Of a stretch of DNA of 64,000 nt, positions 42,734 through 52,123 are shown in pieces (position 1 is the stretch's first letter; each line of letters begins with the position of its first letter). Source of the stretch: Spartinivicinus marinus (GTDB taxonomy: Bacteria; Pseudomonadota; Gammaproteobacteria; Pseudomonadales; Zooshikellaceae); contig NZ_JAPJZK010000001.1 of assembly GCF_026309355.1 (NCBI RefSeq), forward strand, positions 4,918,501 through 4,982,500. Direction: 5' to 3'. The position numbers were made by a program, and so were the translations under genes. Below the pieces are notes generated by a model. It did no database searches. It worked only from the letters and a program-made list of their open reading frames with translations, and was not told the origin of the DNA.

Positions 42734-43246
42734 ATGGCAGATTCCGAAGAGCCGAATGAAACCACTAATGGTGACGCTAGTCCTGAGGACTTGGCTGATG
42801 AGCTGAGCACTAATCAGGATGATGCAGAACTGGCCGCAGAGTGGGCTGCAGCCCTGGAAGAGTCTGACGATGGTGATCAGGGCGATATTGATGAGTTAAT
42901 GAGCCAGGCTGATGGTGGTGATGATTCTCAGCCAATGGTGATGGATGAGTTTGCTGGGGTTGAAAGTTTTGGGGAAGGTGACGAAGGACCCAGTTTAGAT
43001 GTTATCTTAGATATTCCGGTTGTGATCACAATGGAAGTGGGCGGCACAGAAATTACTATACGTAATCTGTTGCAGTTAAACCAGGGGTCTGTAATTGAAT
43101 TGGATCGCCTAGCGGGGGAGCCGTTAGATGTCAAAGTGAATGGCACCTTGATTGCGCATGGCGAAGTGGTTGTGGTCAATGAAAAATTTGGTATTCGGTT
43201 AACTGATGTTATTAGTCCAACAGAACGTATTAAAAAGCTTCGGTAA
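42734..43246 (+). CDS. fliN: Flagellar motor switch protein FliN
   Basis: A 170-residue protein. The first 85 residues are very acidic and low-complexity (D, E, A, G), longer than in enterobacteria but common in marine species. The SPOA domain occupies the end: LDVILDIPVVITMEVGGTEI, then NLLQLNQGSVIELDRLAGEP and [19 protein letters not shown]. FliN forms the base of the C-ring with FliM. AGGAGG lies somewhat far (about 14 bases) from the ATG. The end overlaps fliO by 41 bases. Confidence 0.95.
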   Translation: MADSEEPNETTNGDASPEDLADELSTNQDDAELAAEWAAALEESDDGDQGDIDELMSQADGGDDSQPMVMDEFAGVESFGEGDEGPSLDVILDIPVVITMEVGGTEITIRNLLQLNQGSVIELDRLAGEPLDVKVNGTLIAHGEVVVVNEKFGIRLTDVISPTERIKKLR

Positions 43247-43655
43247 ATTTGCAGTTATTTCTTTAGGTAGTTTTTTTTGCCAATGGGGATGGGCCGCAGA
43301 AAAAACTAAACCAGATGATGGTTTGGGTATTTCAGCACTTGCTCAAGTAGCATTATCGTTACTGTTGGTGATTGCGGCTATTGCCGGCTTAGCTTGGTTA
43401 GTGAAAAAAATGCAGCATTTTCAGCCTATGTCCCAGTCATCAATGCAAGTGGTGGCAAGCTTGGCATTAGGGCCTCGTGATCGGGTGTTGTTGGTTCAGG
43501 TGGGTGAGCAGCAAGTATTACTCGGTGCTTCACCAGGTCGAATTAATATGCTGCATGTGTTTTCTGAGCCCGTTATTGATGCTAATTCAACTCCGGCAGC
43601 AGGAACGGATTTTTCCAATACACTAGCAAAACTATTAAAGCAAAAATCATCATGA
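43206..43655 (+). CDS. fliO: Flagellar biosynthesis protein FliO
   Basis: A 149-residue membrane protein that helps FliP assemble. A signal-like hydrophobic N-terminus is followed by one strong membrane helix ([23 protein letters not shown] region, about 45-67). A cytoplasmic domain follows ([20 protein letters not shown]), the FliO pattern. The only in-frame start early enough is ATG at 43206, giving an unusual 41-base overlap with fliN. It overlaps fliP by 4 bases. Confidence 0.88.
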   Translation: MLLVQQNVLKSFGKFAVISLGSFFCQWGWAAEKTKPDDGLGISALAQVALSLLLVIAAIAGLAWLVKKMQHFQPMSQSSMQVVASLALGPRDRVLLVQVGEQQVLLGASPGRINMLHVFSEPVIDANSTPAAGTDFSNTLAKLLKQKSS

Positions 43656-44425
43656 AGCAGTGGTTACCTGATAAGTGCAATCCTTGGCTATGGCTTGTAG
43701 GGGCAGGTTTATTTATTTGCCAGCCTGCAACAGCTGTTGATTTGGGGATTCCTGCGCTTAAGGTAACCACGTTGCCGGATGGTCAACAGGAATATACGGT
43801 GACTATCCAAATTTTAGCCATCATGACCGCATTAACGCTGTTGCCGGCGATTGTGATGATGATGACTTCTTTTACTCGTATTATTGTGGTGCTAGCCATT
43901 TTACGCCAGGCTCTGGGATTACAACAGACGCCTTCAAACCAGATAATGGTTGGGCTAGCGTTATTTTTGACGTTTTTTATTATGACGCCAGTTTTACAGG
44001 AAGCAAATAAAGCCGGTTTACAACCCTATTTGAATGAGCAATTGACGTCTGCAGATGCATTGCATAAAGCCAGTGAGCCTTTTCATGCGTTTATGTTGGC
44101 ACAAACGCGTGAGTCAGATTTAGATTTATTTATTCGAATTGCTGATGAGAAGAGCTTTAATACGCCTCAGGATGTGCCGTTTTCTATCCTAGTGCCAGCA
44201 TTTGTAACGAGTGAATTAAAAACAGCTTTTCAAATTGGCTTTTTATTGTTTATTCCTTTTTTAATGATCGATTTGGTCGTGGCCAGTGTTTTGATGGCAA
44301 TGGGGATGATGATGCTGTCGCCATTGATTGTTTCATTACCCTTTAAAATTATGTTGTTTGTAATGGTCGATGGTTGGGCAATGATTATGGGTACATTAGC
44401 AGCCAGTTTTGGTGCGAGCATTTAG
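43652..44425 (+). CDS. fliP: Flagellar export gate protein FliP
   Basis: A 257-residue membrane protein of the export gate. A cleavable signal ([15 protein letters not shown]) is followed by [40 protein letters not shown], then [15 protein letters not shown]-like sequence and the C-terminal [20 protein letters not shown], all FliP signatures. The start overlaps the fliO stop. It forms a pentamer with FliR and FliQ. Confidence 0.96.
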   Translation: MKQWLPDKCNPWLWLVGAGLFICQPATAVDLGIPALKVTTLPDGQQEYTVTIQILAIMTALTLLPAIVMMMTSFTRIIVVLAILRQALGLQQTPSNQIMVGLALFLTFFIMTPVLQEANKAGLQPYLNEQLTSADALHKASEPFHAFMLAQTRESDLDLFIRIADEKSFNTPQDVPFSILVPAFVTSELKTAFQIGFLLFIPFLMIDLVVASVLMAMGMMMLSPLIVSLPFKIMLFVMVDGWAMIMGTLAASFGASI

Positions 44426-44447
44426 GTCTGTAAAAAGAATCGCTATT

Positions 44448-44717
44448 ATGGATCCATCATCTGTAAATGATATCTTTCGCGAAGCACTTTTTATCATTGT
44501 TCAAATGGTAGCAGTGATTATTACTCCCAGCTTAATCGTGGGGTTGGTAGTGAGTGTGTTTCAAGCAGCTACTCAAATAAATGAACAAACCCTAAGCTTT
44601 TTACCTCGGTTATTAGTGACTTTATTAGCGGTCTTGTTTACGGGGCCTTGGTTATTAAGAAAACTGCAGGATTTCTTTGAAAATCTTTTATTTGAAATTC
44701 CCAATTTAATCGGCTGA
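44448..44717 (+). CDS. fliQ: Flagellar export gate protein FliQ
   Basis: An 89-residue protein with two membrane helices. ATG at 44448 gives MDPSSVNDIFREALFIIVQM, the normal family length. An upstream in-frame start at 44409 would overlap fliP. The second helix region QINEQTLSFLPRLLVTLLAV matches FliQ. It is 22 bases after fliP and 14 before fliR. Confidence 0.95.
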   Translation: MDPSSVNDIFREALFIIVQMVAVIITPSLIVGLVVSVFQAATQINEQTLSFLPRLLVTLLAVLFTGPWLLRKLQDFFENLLFEIPNLIG

Positions 44718-44731
44718 TTATTAGGTTTAGT

Positions 44732-45508
44732 TTGATTCATTATCAACTAGAAGACATCCAGTTATTACTAGCACAAATACTTTGGCCATTATTTCGAGTA
44801 GCAGGTATTTTAATGGTGATGCCCATTTTCGGTACCCAGCTGGTTCCCATGCGGGTTCGTGCATTTTTTGCTATCTTGGTGACGTTATTAATTGCGCCGA
44901 TTATTCCACCTGGACCAACAGTTGACCTGATTTCAATCCCAAGCATGGTCATCATTGCCCAGCAGGTATTAATTGGCTTATTGATGGGGTTTGCGTTACA
45001 ACTATTTTTTCATTTGTTTGCGGTTGCAGGGCAAATGATTTCGATGCAAATGGGATTGGGTTTTGCTTCTCTTAACGACCCTGCTAATGGTGTGAATGTA
45101 GCCGCTGTGGGGCAGTTTTTCTTAATCCTATGTTCATTATTATTTTTGGCAATGAACGGACATCATGTGGTGTTTGAAGTATTAGTAGAAAGTTTTCGTA
45201 CAATTCCTATTGGCCAGTTTGTTCCATTTCACCACTTCATTGAATTAGTGATGTGGTTTAGCTGGATTTTTGCTAGTGCGTTGCTTATTGCACTACCTGT
45301 AGTGATTGCAATGTTAATTGTCAATATTGCCTTTGGGGTGATGACCAAAGCGGCTCCTCAACTGAATGTGTTTGCATTAGGTTTTCCTATCTCAATGATT
45401 TTTGGTTTGTTTGTAACCTGGGTAGGGGTGAGTAGCGGTTTATTGGCACAATACAGCCGTTTTACTGAAGCGGCATTGTTTATGCTTAGAAGCCTAATAC
45501 AGCCATAA
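44732..45508 (+). CDS. fliR: Flagellar export gate protein FliR
   Basis: A 258-residue protein with six membrane helices, starting at TTG (MIHYQLEDIQLLLAQILWPL). Family stretches are RVAGILMVMPIFGTQLVPMR, RVRAFFAILVTLLIAP, QMGLGFASLNDPANGVNVAA and APQLNVFALGFPISMIFGLF. No better start is available in frame. It follows fliQ by 14 bases; flhB follows after about 108 bases. Confidence 0.94.
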   Translation: MIHYQLEDIQLLLAQILWPLFRVAGILMVMPIFGTQLVPMRVRAFFAILVTLLIAPIIPPGPTVDLISIPSMVIIAQQVLIGLLMGFALQLFFHLFAVAGQMISMQMGLGFASLNDPANGVNVAAVGQFFLILCSLLFLAMNGHHVVFEVLVESFRTIPIGQFVPFHHFIELVMWFSWIFASALLIALPVVIAMLIVNIAFGVMTKAAPQLNVFALGFPISMIFGLFVTWVGVSSGLLAQYSRFTEAALFMLRSLIQP

Positions 45509-45616
45509 TTTTGGCTAACTACTTTTATTTTGAGGGCCTGTTTCTAACACAGTTTTTGCAAGCTGTAGTATTTGCAGTTACCGTCATTTTGCGACAGCCC
45601 CGAAAGGTATGAGGGT

Positions 45617-46750
45617 ATGGCTGAAGATAAAGACAACAGTCAGGAAAAAACGGAGCAGCCGACCCAGAAGCGTTTACAGGATGCTCGTAAAGAAGGGCAG
45701 GTTGCTCGCTCTAAAGAGTTGTCAACCATGGCGTTGTTGATGCTGGGAGTATCCAGCCTGTTTCTCTCAGGTCATTTTTTGGCAACTAAACTGGCTGGTA
45801 TTATGCGGTTAAACTTTGCCTTTGAAAGAGAAATCGCTTTTGACACTGCACGGATGTTTCAGTATTTAGGCGAATCCATTTCAGCTGCGACCTTTGCCTT
45901 ATTACCCTTATTTATCACATTATTATTAGTAGGGTTAGCTTCTCCTATTTTAGTGGGGGGGTGGATATTTAGCGGTAAATCATTACTACCTAAATTAAAC
46001 AGAATTGATCCGTTGAGTGGGCTTAAACGGATGTTTTCTTTGAAGTCACTGGTAGAGCTAATTAAAGCGATTGCCAAAGTATTAGTGGTGACAGCATTTG
46101 TATTATTAGTATTGTTTGTTAGGCAAGATGATTTATTAGCGTTAGGTAAAGAAAACATCATGCAGGCCATTGTGCATGGTAGTTGGATTTTAGGTTGGGC
46201 CAGTTTAGCCATTTGCTCTAGTTTGATTTTGATTGCACTGATTGATGTGCCATTTCAGGTTTGGGAGCATCAGCGAAAATTGAAAATGACGAAGCAGGAG
46301 ATAAAAGACGAGTTTAAAGATACAGAAGGCAAACCAGAAGTTAAAAGCCGTATTCGACAGTTGCAACGTGATTTAGCTCAACAAAGAATGATGGCTGAAG
46401 TACCAAAAGCAGATGTGGTTATTACTAACCCGACTCATTTCTCTGTTGCCCTTAAATATGATCCAGAGCAAGCTGATGCACCTTACCTCATTGCCAAAGG
46501 TGCTGATGAAGTGGCTCTCAAAATCAGAGAAATTGCTAAAGAACATGAAGTCGTCATGTTAGAGGCTCCACCTTTATCTCGCGCCATTTATTACAACACT
46601 AAAATTAATCAGCAAATACCTACAGCATTGTATATGGCTGTTGCACAGGTCTTAGCTTATGTCTATCAGTTAAAACAATATCGTAATGGCCAAGGTCAAA
46701 AACCAGGACCCGTTCCTAAAGTAACGGTGCCTGACGAGCTTCAAAAATAA
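45617..46750 (+). CDS. flhB: Flagellar export specificity-switch protein FlhB
   Basis: A 377-residue protein. ATG at 45617 with GAGGGT upstream gives MAEDKDNSQEKTEQPTQKRL, the usual start, preferred to 45572. Four membrane helices follow. The cytoplasmic domain carries the self-cleavage site NPTH near 270-273 (VVITNPTHFSVALKYDPEQA). It switches export from hook to filament proteins in response to FliK. It ends the fliL-flhB block; flhA, usually nearby, is 15 kb downstream. Confidence 0.97.
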   Translation: MAEDKDNSQEKTEQPTQKRLQDARKEGQVARSKELSTMALLMLGVSSLFLSGHFLATKLAGIMRLNFAFEREIAFDTARMFQYLGESISAATFALLPLFITLLLVGLASPILVGGWIFSGKSLLPKLNRIDPLSGLKRMFSLKSLVELIKAIAKVLVVTAFVLLVLFVRQDDLLALGKENIMQAIVHGSWILGWASLAICSSLILIALIDVPFQVWEHQRKLKMTKQEIKDEFKDTEGKPEVKSRIRQLQRDLAQQRMMAEVPKADVVITNPTHFSVALKYDPEQADAPYLIAKGADEVALKIREIAKEHEVVMLEAPPLSRAIYYNTKINQQIPTALYMAVAQVLAYVYQLKQYRNGQGQKPGPVPKVTVPDELQK

Positions 46751-47396
46751 AAAGCATTTACTGTGACTCTACGTTTATAAAAATCATCGACAAAAAATGT
46801 GTAATAAGTGTGAAATAATGAGTGCGCTTGTCAAATAAATTTACATTTTATTGTTTTGTTTAATTGGGCTTGCAATTAGTAGCCAGTGTTTTATGTGTTT
46901 TCGAGATAATGGTATGCCTTTTGCTTAAAGGAGAATGCTTATAAGGTCGTCATATTGATGAAATAAAATAGAAAAGGAATCGTCAGGTCATGGTTACAGC
47001 CATCTTCAACAGGATTAGATCTACCTTTAACCTGCTGTACTATTACTCATCCATGTTATCTATCAAAAAATTATTACTCCGTAATAGAAATTAATCCTTT
47101 TACTCGTTTTGTTAACTCACACCCAGTTTGCTGGTTTTTTCTGGTTTTTAGGATGAGTGAAAATAGTCTTTTTTGACGTGGGTACTTTTTCAAACTCAAT
47201 GAGTGAGTTTAGATACACGTATAGCAAAAAATAGACTATGAATTAGTTATTAAAGAAATATTTATAAATGCTGACATGTTGCGAATAGCTTTCAAAAGCA
47301 ATAACCAAAAGCAATAGCAATAACGATCAAAAACGATAAGTAGTTAATAGTTAAGATATAGCCAGTCATTAATACGATGTGGAGAGTAGTTAGATA
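46751..47396. other. Long intergenic region before the multihaem redox cluster
   Basis: 646 AT-rich bases with no convincing gene. A 34-codon frame (46990-47094) with AAGGAA upstream is too short and unremarkable to call. A short CCAG/CTGG stem with a T-run lies near 47127-47144. Toward the right end come repetitive AGCAATA/CGATAA units (about 47290-47345). A regulated promoter for the redox cluster is expected but not identifiable. Confidence 0.4.
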
Positions 47397-49382
47397 ATGA
47401 CAAGATGGATAAGTTTCCTGTGTTGTTTCCTGATTTTGGGGCAGGAAGCTGCAAATGCTGCCCAATTAACAAAAGAAGAAAAACGGCTTTCTGAGGCTAA
47501 CCGAGCCCATCAAACATTATTTAATGGGGAAAAGCGTTTTGTCTCAGCGAAAGAGTGTGGTGCTTGTCATCCCAAACAATACCGTGAGTGGTCTGTATCA
47601 CCTCATGCTTACGCACAATTAAGTCCTATTTTTAATGCGATGCATGCCACAACAGTTAAGTTAACTAATGGTACTACAGGCGATTTTTGTATTCGTTGTC
47701 ATACACCGGTAGGGATGGCAATGGAAGAGCCTATTTTTATCGAAAATAAATACCGGCACCCGATTTCACGGGAAGGTGTTACCTGTGTTGCTTGTCACAG
47801 AGTCAATCAGGCTTATGGCAAATTCAGTGGCAGAATTAATCTGGTTGAAGGCGATTTAACTAAACCGGTTAGTGGGCCAAGAGCTTCAGAAAATAAAGGT
47901 TTTGAAAAGCTGTTAAAAGATCCTGAGGTAGGATTAACCACCGAATTTCAGGCACCCGGTATTGAAGTCCATGGCAAAATTGAGCCTTTCTTTGATTTAG
48001 TAAAACCTCAATTTTGTGGTACCTGTCATGATGTAAACTCAATGACCCAATTACGCCTCGAAGAAGCTTATTCTGAGTACCGTGCTTCTCCTGCTGCGAA
48101 AAAAGGGATTAGTTGTCAGGATTGCCATATGGGCAAAGAGCCTGGTGTCGCTGCTGGCTATGAACAAGGTCCTGCTGCTACTTTTGAGAAAGCCCATGGT
48201 TCCACTTACCATTCTCCTACTCGGCGCTTAACTGACCACAGTTTTATCGGTCCAGATTACTCTGTCATTCATCCTGGTATTTTTCCTCATAACCCGACGG
48301 CTGATCGTTTTATCCGTAAACGGTTTCGTAAATATTTAAAAGGTTGTCATGACGGCACTGAAAAGCAGCGGAAAAAAAGCCAAAAGCGTAAAAAGACTTG
48401 CTTAACTGGCATCGACATCTGGAGCAAGTTTAATCTGGCCGATGGCTGGGGCACACCGGCATTTGAAAAAGCAATTCCTGCTGGCTACCGCTTTCCCAAA
48501 GTCTGGTCTAAGAGCAAAGACCGAGTTATCGCTTGGCAAGAGGTGATTCAACCTAACTTGCAGCTGTTATCAGAAGCTCACGAAAAACGGCTGACGGTAT
48601 TACAAAATGGTTATCAGTTAGGTGCTGCTGAAGTTAGTCGGAGCTGGCTGGGTGACCCAATTGTGAAAGTTGAGCTAGTTAACGGCACAGATGGCCATAT
48701 GGTACCCACTGGCTTTATCGGTGAACGGCTGGTTTATCTCAACGTGAAAGTACAGGATGCTGCTGGTCAGGTCGTATTTGAGTCAGGTGATCTGGATCCA
48801 AATGGCGATGTGCGAGATCAGCACTCTTTGTATGTACATGACGGTAAGCTTCCCCTTGATGATCAACTACATAACTTACAAGCTCGATTCTTAACCAGAA
48901 ACTTACGGGGTAGTGAGCGAGAAGCCATTATACCAATTAATCACTCGCAAACGGCGCTGCCATTTTTACGCCCAGCCACTTCACCCACTACATTGCAAGG
49001 TCGTCCTCAGGGTGCGCGGATTCATAAGCGCAGCTTGCCTCCTAATGGTCGACGCTGGGTGGAATATCAAATTCCTAAAAACAAAATCAAACCAGGTCAG
49101 CGCTATACCGTAGAGGTTAATCTGTACGCTCAAATGGTACCAGTTAACTTAGTGCATACGATTGCTGGTGTTGGCTTTGATTACCAAATGACAACTGAGC
49201 AAGTAGTCAAGCAATTGGTGGCTGGCAAATTATTGCTTTGGCGGCAGCAGATTGACCTGAACCGGAAAGGTAAGCAACAGAATGTAGCGGAGCGAATGAC
49301 ATTGCCTGAAAACCACCTTTACACCCCGGCTTATTACCAGCAAGGCAGGAGTAAAGTGCAAGGGGGACAGCAAAATGACTAA
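47397..49382 (+). CDS. Periplasmic pentahaem cytochrome c (cytochrome c554-like)
   Basis: A 661-residue exported protein with a signal peptide ending near ANAAQ. Five CxxCH haem sites: CGACH (about residue 53), CIRCH (97), CVACH (132), CGTCH (207) and CQDCH (240). The N-terminal half fits the c554/multihaem family (KECGACHPKQYREWSVSPHA). The C-terminal half, from about 400, is a beta-rich domain (VELVNGTDGHMVPTGFIGER) often attached to such cytochromes. It is likely periplasmic or outer-membrane associated. The gene overlaps the beta-barrel gene by 8 bases, implying a physical partnership. Confidence 0.88.
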   Translation: MTRWISFLCCFLILGQEAANAAQLTKEEKRLSEANRAHQTLFNGEKRFVSAKECGACHPKQYREWSVSPHAYAQLSPIFNAMHATTVKLTNGTTGDFCIRCHTPVGMAMEEPIFIENKYRHPISREGVTCVACHRVNQAYGKFSGRINLVEGDLTKPVSGPRASENKGFEKLLKDPEVGLTTEFQAPGIEVHGKIEPFFDLVKPQFCGTCHDVNSMTQLRLEEAYSEYRASPAAKKGISCQDCHMGKEPGVAAGYEQGPAATFEKAHGSTYHSPTRRLTDHSFIGPDYSVIHPGIFPHNPTADRFIRKRFRKYLKGCHDGTEKQRKKSQKRKKTCLTGIDIWSKFNLADGWGTPAFEKAIPAGYRFPKVWSKSKDRVIAWQEVIQPNLQLLSEAHEKRLTVLQNGYQLGAAEVSRSWLGDPIVKVELVNGTDGHMVPTGFIGERLVYLNVKVQDAAGQVVFESGDLDPNGDVRDQHSLYVHDGKLPLDDQLHNLQARFLTRNLRGSEREAIIPINHSQTALPFLRPATSPTTLQGRPQGARIHKRSLPPNGRRWVEYQIPKNKIKPGQRYTVEVNLYAQMVPVNLVHTIAGVGFDYQMTTEQVVKQLVAGKLLLWRQQIDLNRKGKQQNVAERMTLPENHLYTPAYYQQGRSKVQGGQQND

Positions 49383-50751
49383 AGTAGCTGTACTAACTGC
49401 GGGGTTGGTTTTAAGTGGTGCGGTTGAGCTGGCGTTGGCTGCAACTAATGCAGAAAATGACTCAGCACGCACCGCTGGCGGACTGGCTATTTTGCCTGAA
49501 CGGCCTGCTCCTTTACTGGAAGTAAACGAGCCATTTCTTGCACCAGCCACTTTATCAAAAGGCTGGGAGCTACCTACTGGCGCTGTTTGGCGGCCCAGTT
49601 TGTGGGTGTTTGGGCGCTATCAATCGGCATTGCAGTATTTTGATAATGGTGAAACTGACCAGGCAGAGTGGGCTAATCGACTTGATCTGTTTTTTAACCT
49701 GCGACTGACAGGCACTGAGCGGATACTTGTCGGTTTTAGACCACTCGATCGTGATGGTAGGCAGTATGCAGGCTATACCTTTAAGCCAAACGAAAGTGAA
49801 GGCTGGGATGGCGACTTTGATACTGATGTCAGTGTTGCTTTTTTTGAGGGAGATGTTGGCGAAATATTTCCTGTCCTTTCAGAAAAAGGCTATCGGGCTG
49901 CTGATATTGGTTTTGCTATTGGCCGTCAGCCACTCAATATCCAAAACGGTATTTTAATCAATGATACGTTGGATGGTATTGGGGTCACCAAAAACACCTT
50001 ATTCTTAGGTGATTTAGTGACGAATTTCCGTCTTACGGGGTTTTATGGCTGGGGCAGTATTAATGACTACAACCAAGAACCCATTGGTGGTACGAAAATT
50101 TACGGCTTGTTTTCTGCTTGGGACACTTATTCAACCACGATGGAAGTCGATCTGGCTTATCGTGAGTCAGATGACAGTCATGATGGTTATTGGCTTGGCC
50201 TGGGCAGCACTCAACGATTTGGTCATCTGAATACGACCTTTCGCTTTAATTTCTCAGATGCTACCGATTTACCTGAGCCTGGTAGCCCAGTAGATAACAC
50301 CCGACGAGATGGTTATTTATTATCTGCTGAATTTTCTCTGACTCCTGCAGCAACTCATGATCTGGCGTATTTAAACTTATTTCACAGTGAAAAAAATTAT
50401 GTGTCACTGGCTCGTGATCGAGGTAATGGTGGGCCTTTGGCTTCCATGGGGATTTTATTTGCTGGCGCGGGGATTGGTAACTACGTTGCTGCCCTTGATC
50501 CCTCAGCAAATAAAACGTCAGGGTTTGCTATGGGCTATCAGTGGCAACTTGCTAAGCAGCGTCAACTGACTGTAGAGCTGGGTGGTCGTTACAGCCATTT
50601 AACTCAAGAACAAAGTGCAATGGCAGTAGGGATGCGATACCAGCAGCCAATTGGCAATCGAACCTTGGTGCAGGTGGACATGTTTCATTCTGCACAGAAG
50701 CGTCGAGATGATGCCAATGGGATACGAGTAGGGCTGCAGGTTAATTTTTAG
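49375..50751 (+). CDS. Outer-membrane beta-barrel protein (alginate-export/porin-like)
   Basis: A 458-residue protein with a signal peptide (AGLVLSGAVELALAATNA). The body is amphipathic beta-strand with many aromatic girdle residues (WVFGRYQSALQYFDNG, ILVGFRPLDRDGRQYAGYTF) and ends RVGLQVNF with the C-terminal Phe typical of outer-membrane barrels. Length suggests about 16-18 strands, smaller than MtrB of porin-cytochrome conduits. RPLDRDGRQ and IGRQPLNIQNGILINDTLDG resemble alginate-export-type barrels. Translational overlap with the pentahaem cytochrome suggests it carries or positions that cytochrome (inference). Confidence 0.8.
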   Translation: MTKVAVLTAGLVLSGAVELALAATNAENDSARTAGGLAILPERPAPLLEVNEPFLAPATLSKGWELPTGAVWRPSLWVFGRYQSALQYFDNGETDQAEWANRLDLFFNLRLTGTERILVGFRPLDRDGRQYAGYTFKPNESEGWDGDFDTDVSVAFFEGDVGEIFPVLSEKGYRAADIGFAIGRQPLNIQNGILINDTLDGIGVTKNTLFLGDLVTNFRLTGFYGWGSINDYNQEPIGGTKIYGLFSAWDTYSTTMEVDLAYRESDDSHDGYWLGLGSTQRFGHLNTTFRFNFSDATDLPEPGSPVDNTRRDGYLLSAEFSLTPAATHDLAYLNLFHSEKNYVSLARDRGNGGPLASMGILFAGAGIGNYVAALDPSANKTSGFAMGYQWQLAKQRQLTVELGGRYSHLTQEQSAMAVGMRYQQPIGNRTLVQVDMFHSAQKRRDDANGIRVGLQVNF

Positions 50752-50784
50752 CAATAACACATAAGGAAGTAGTTAGCTGTTCAA

Positions 50785-52056
50785 ATGAAGTGGTTAATTG
50801 TATTTATACTCACCCTGTTGGTATGTAGTTATATTGCTTGGTTAGTTTATAGAGAGTGGTTGCAGTTCCAAGCTCAATACGTTCAACGGGGACTGGCAGC
50901 CAATAACTGGCAGCAGCGTTGTCAGCAAGTGTCCAGTCAATTAGTTGAGCAAAGTCACTGGCAAGGGTTTCGGGATTTTGTCGTCACTAGACGGGTAGTT
51001 GAAAACCCAGTAGGCGATATTATCTCATTTTATTTGCGGCCTCGTGATGAACTGCCATTGTCGCCTTTTTCCGCTGGCCAGCATGTGACTGTTAGGCTGC
51101 CAATTGGGTCACGGGTATATACCCGTTGTTACTCATTGTCTGAGTCATATAATCCTGACTATTACCGGATTAGTGTGAAACGAGCGGATGCACCTGCTAA
51201 GACGAATCACCCCGCTGGTAAGGTTTCGAGCTACCTTCATGAAGAAGTGTATGAGGGGGCAATTGTTGAAATTCGAGAGCCCCAAGGCAGCTTTGTATTA
51301 CCAGAAAGTACTATTGAGCCATTAGTGTTTTTAGTCGCTGGAGTTGGCTATACCCCTGTGCTCAGTATGCTTAAGGTATTAGTTAACCAACCATTTCCAC
51401 CACCTGTCGTCGTTTTTTACTGTGTAAGAAATGGCTCCCACCATGCGGCTAAAGACGAATTCGAAGCACTGCAGACTCAATACCAGGGACTGCACCTCTA
51501 TGTTAGCTATAGCCATCCTCGTTCTGCTCTGGATTGGCCTGAAATTGATTACCAGCTAAGTGGTCGGCTAAATGGCCAAACATGTTTGGATGTATTAGCA
51601 GAGATTTCGCTTCAGCCGCAGCAATGCCAATACTATTTCTGTGGGCCTGAGGCATTTATGACCAAACTTCAGCAAGAGCTGGCAGCAAGTGATATTGATA
51701 CCAGTCAGTTTCATGATGAGTGCTTTAGCGCCACAGTTACCCATCAAGTGCCTCTTTTGGATGCACCAGAGCTCTCAGAGGTTGTATTTTCATCTTCTGG
51801 CAGGCGGTCGGAATGGCTTCAAGGCGAAGATCGTTGGTTACTCACTTTGTCAGAAGAAGAGGGGGTAAGCATCAATAGTAGTTGCCGCAAAGGCTCTTGT
51901 GGCTCTTGTATGACTGAGATTCTTGAAGGGGAAGTGGGTTACCTCAAAGACCCAGAGTTTCTCAATCAAAAGCAGGCTAATCATTTTGATACATCTCGTT
52001 ACTGTTTACCTTGTGTTTGTTATCCAAAAAGTAACCGTTTGGTACTAAATGTCTGA
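50785..52056 (+). CDS. Membrane-anchored FAD/[2Fe-2S] ferredoxin reductase
   Basis: A 423-residue flavo-iron-sulfur reductase. One N-terminal membrane helix (LIVFILTLLVCSYIAWLVY) is followed by a ferredoxin-NADP reductase FAD domain (VYTRCYSLSESYNPDYYRIS) and an NAD domain (PLVFLVAGVGYTPVLSMLKVL; YYFCGPEAFM). A plant-type [2Fe-2S] domain ends it, with Cys in SSCRKGSCGSCM and a last Cys in RYCLPCVCYP. It is related to Hcr/oxygenase reductases. It should bring NAD(P)H electrons to the membrane for the cytochromes encoded around it. Confidence 0.9.
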   Translation: MKWLIVFILTLLVCSYIAWLVYREWLQFQAQYVQRGLAANNWQQRCQQVSSQLVEQSHWQGFRDFVVTRRVVENPVGDIISFYLRPRDELPLSPFSAGQHVTVRLPIGSRVYTRCYSLSESYNPDYYRISVKRADAPAKTNHPAGKVSSYLHEEVYEGAIVEIREPQGSFVLPESTIEPLVFLVAGVGYTPVLSMLKVLVNQPFPPPVVVFYCVRNGSHHAAKDEFEALQTQYQGLHLYVSYSHPRSALDWPEIDYQLSGRLNGQTCLDVLAEISLQPQQCQYYFCGPEAFMTKLQQELAASDIDTSQFHDECFSATVTHQVPLLDAPELSEVVFSSSGRRSEWLQGEDRWLLTLSEEEGVSINSSCRKGSCGSCMTEILEGEVGYLKDPEFLNQKQANHFDTSRYCLPCVCYPKSNRLVLNV

Positions 52057-52123
52057 CAATCGCGCAATCATTACAGAATTAACTAGGATTATATAAAAAG
52101 TGCTTGGTAGTAGGAGTTTGGAA

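Noticed and set aside
46990-47094. 34-codon frame with AAGGAA upstream in the long region before the redox cluster
   Set aside because: Too short, basic and featureless to separate from chance; no neighbour coupling. Described only as part of the intergenic region.
51111-51126. Perfect 16-base palindrome ACGGGTATATACCCGT, similar to ERIC ends
   Set aside because: Lies inside the reductase coding sequence at the FAD-binding RVYTRCYSLS motif, so protein constraint explains it.
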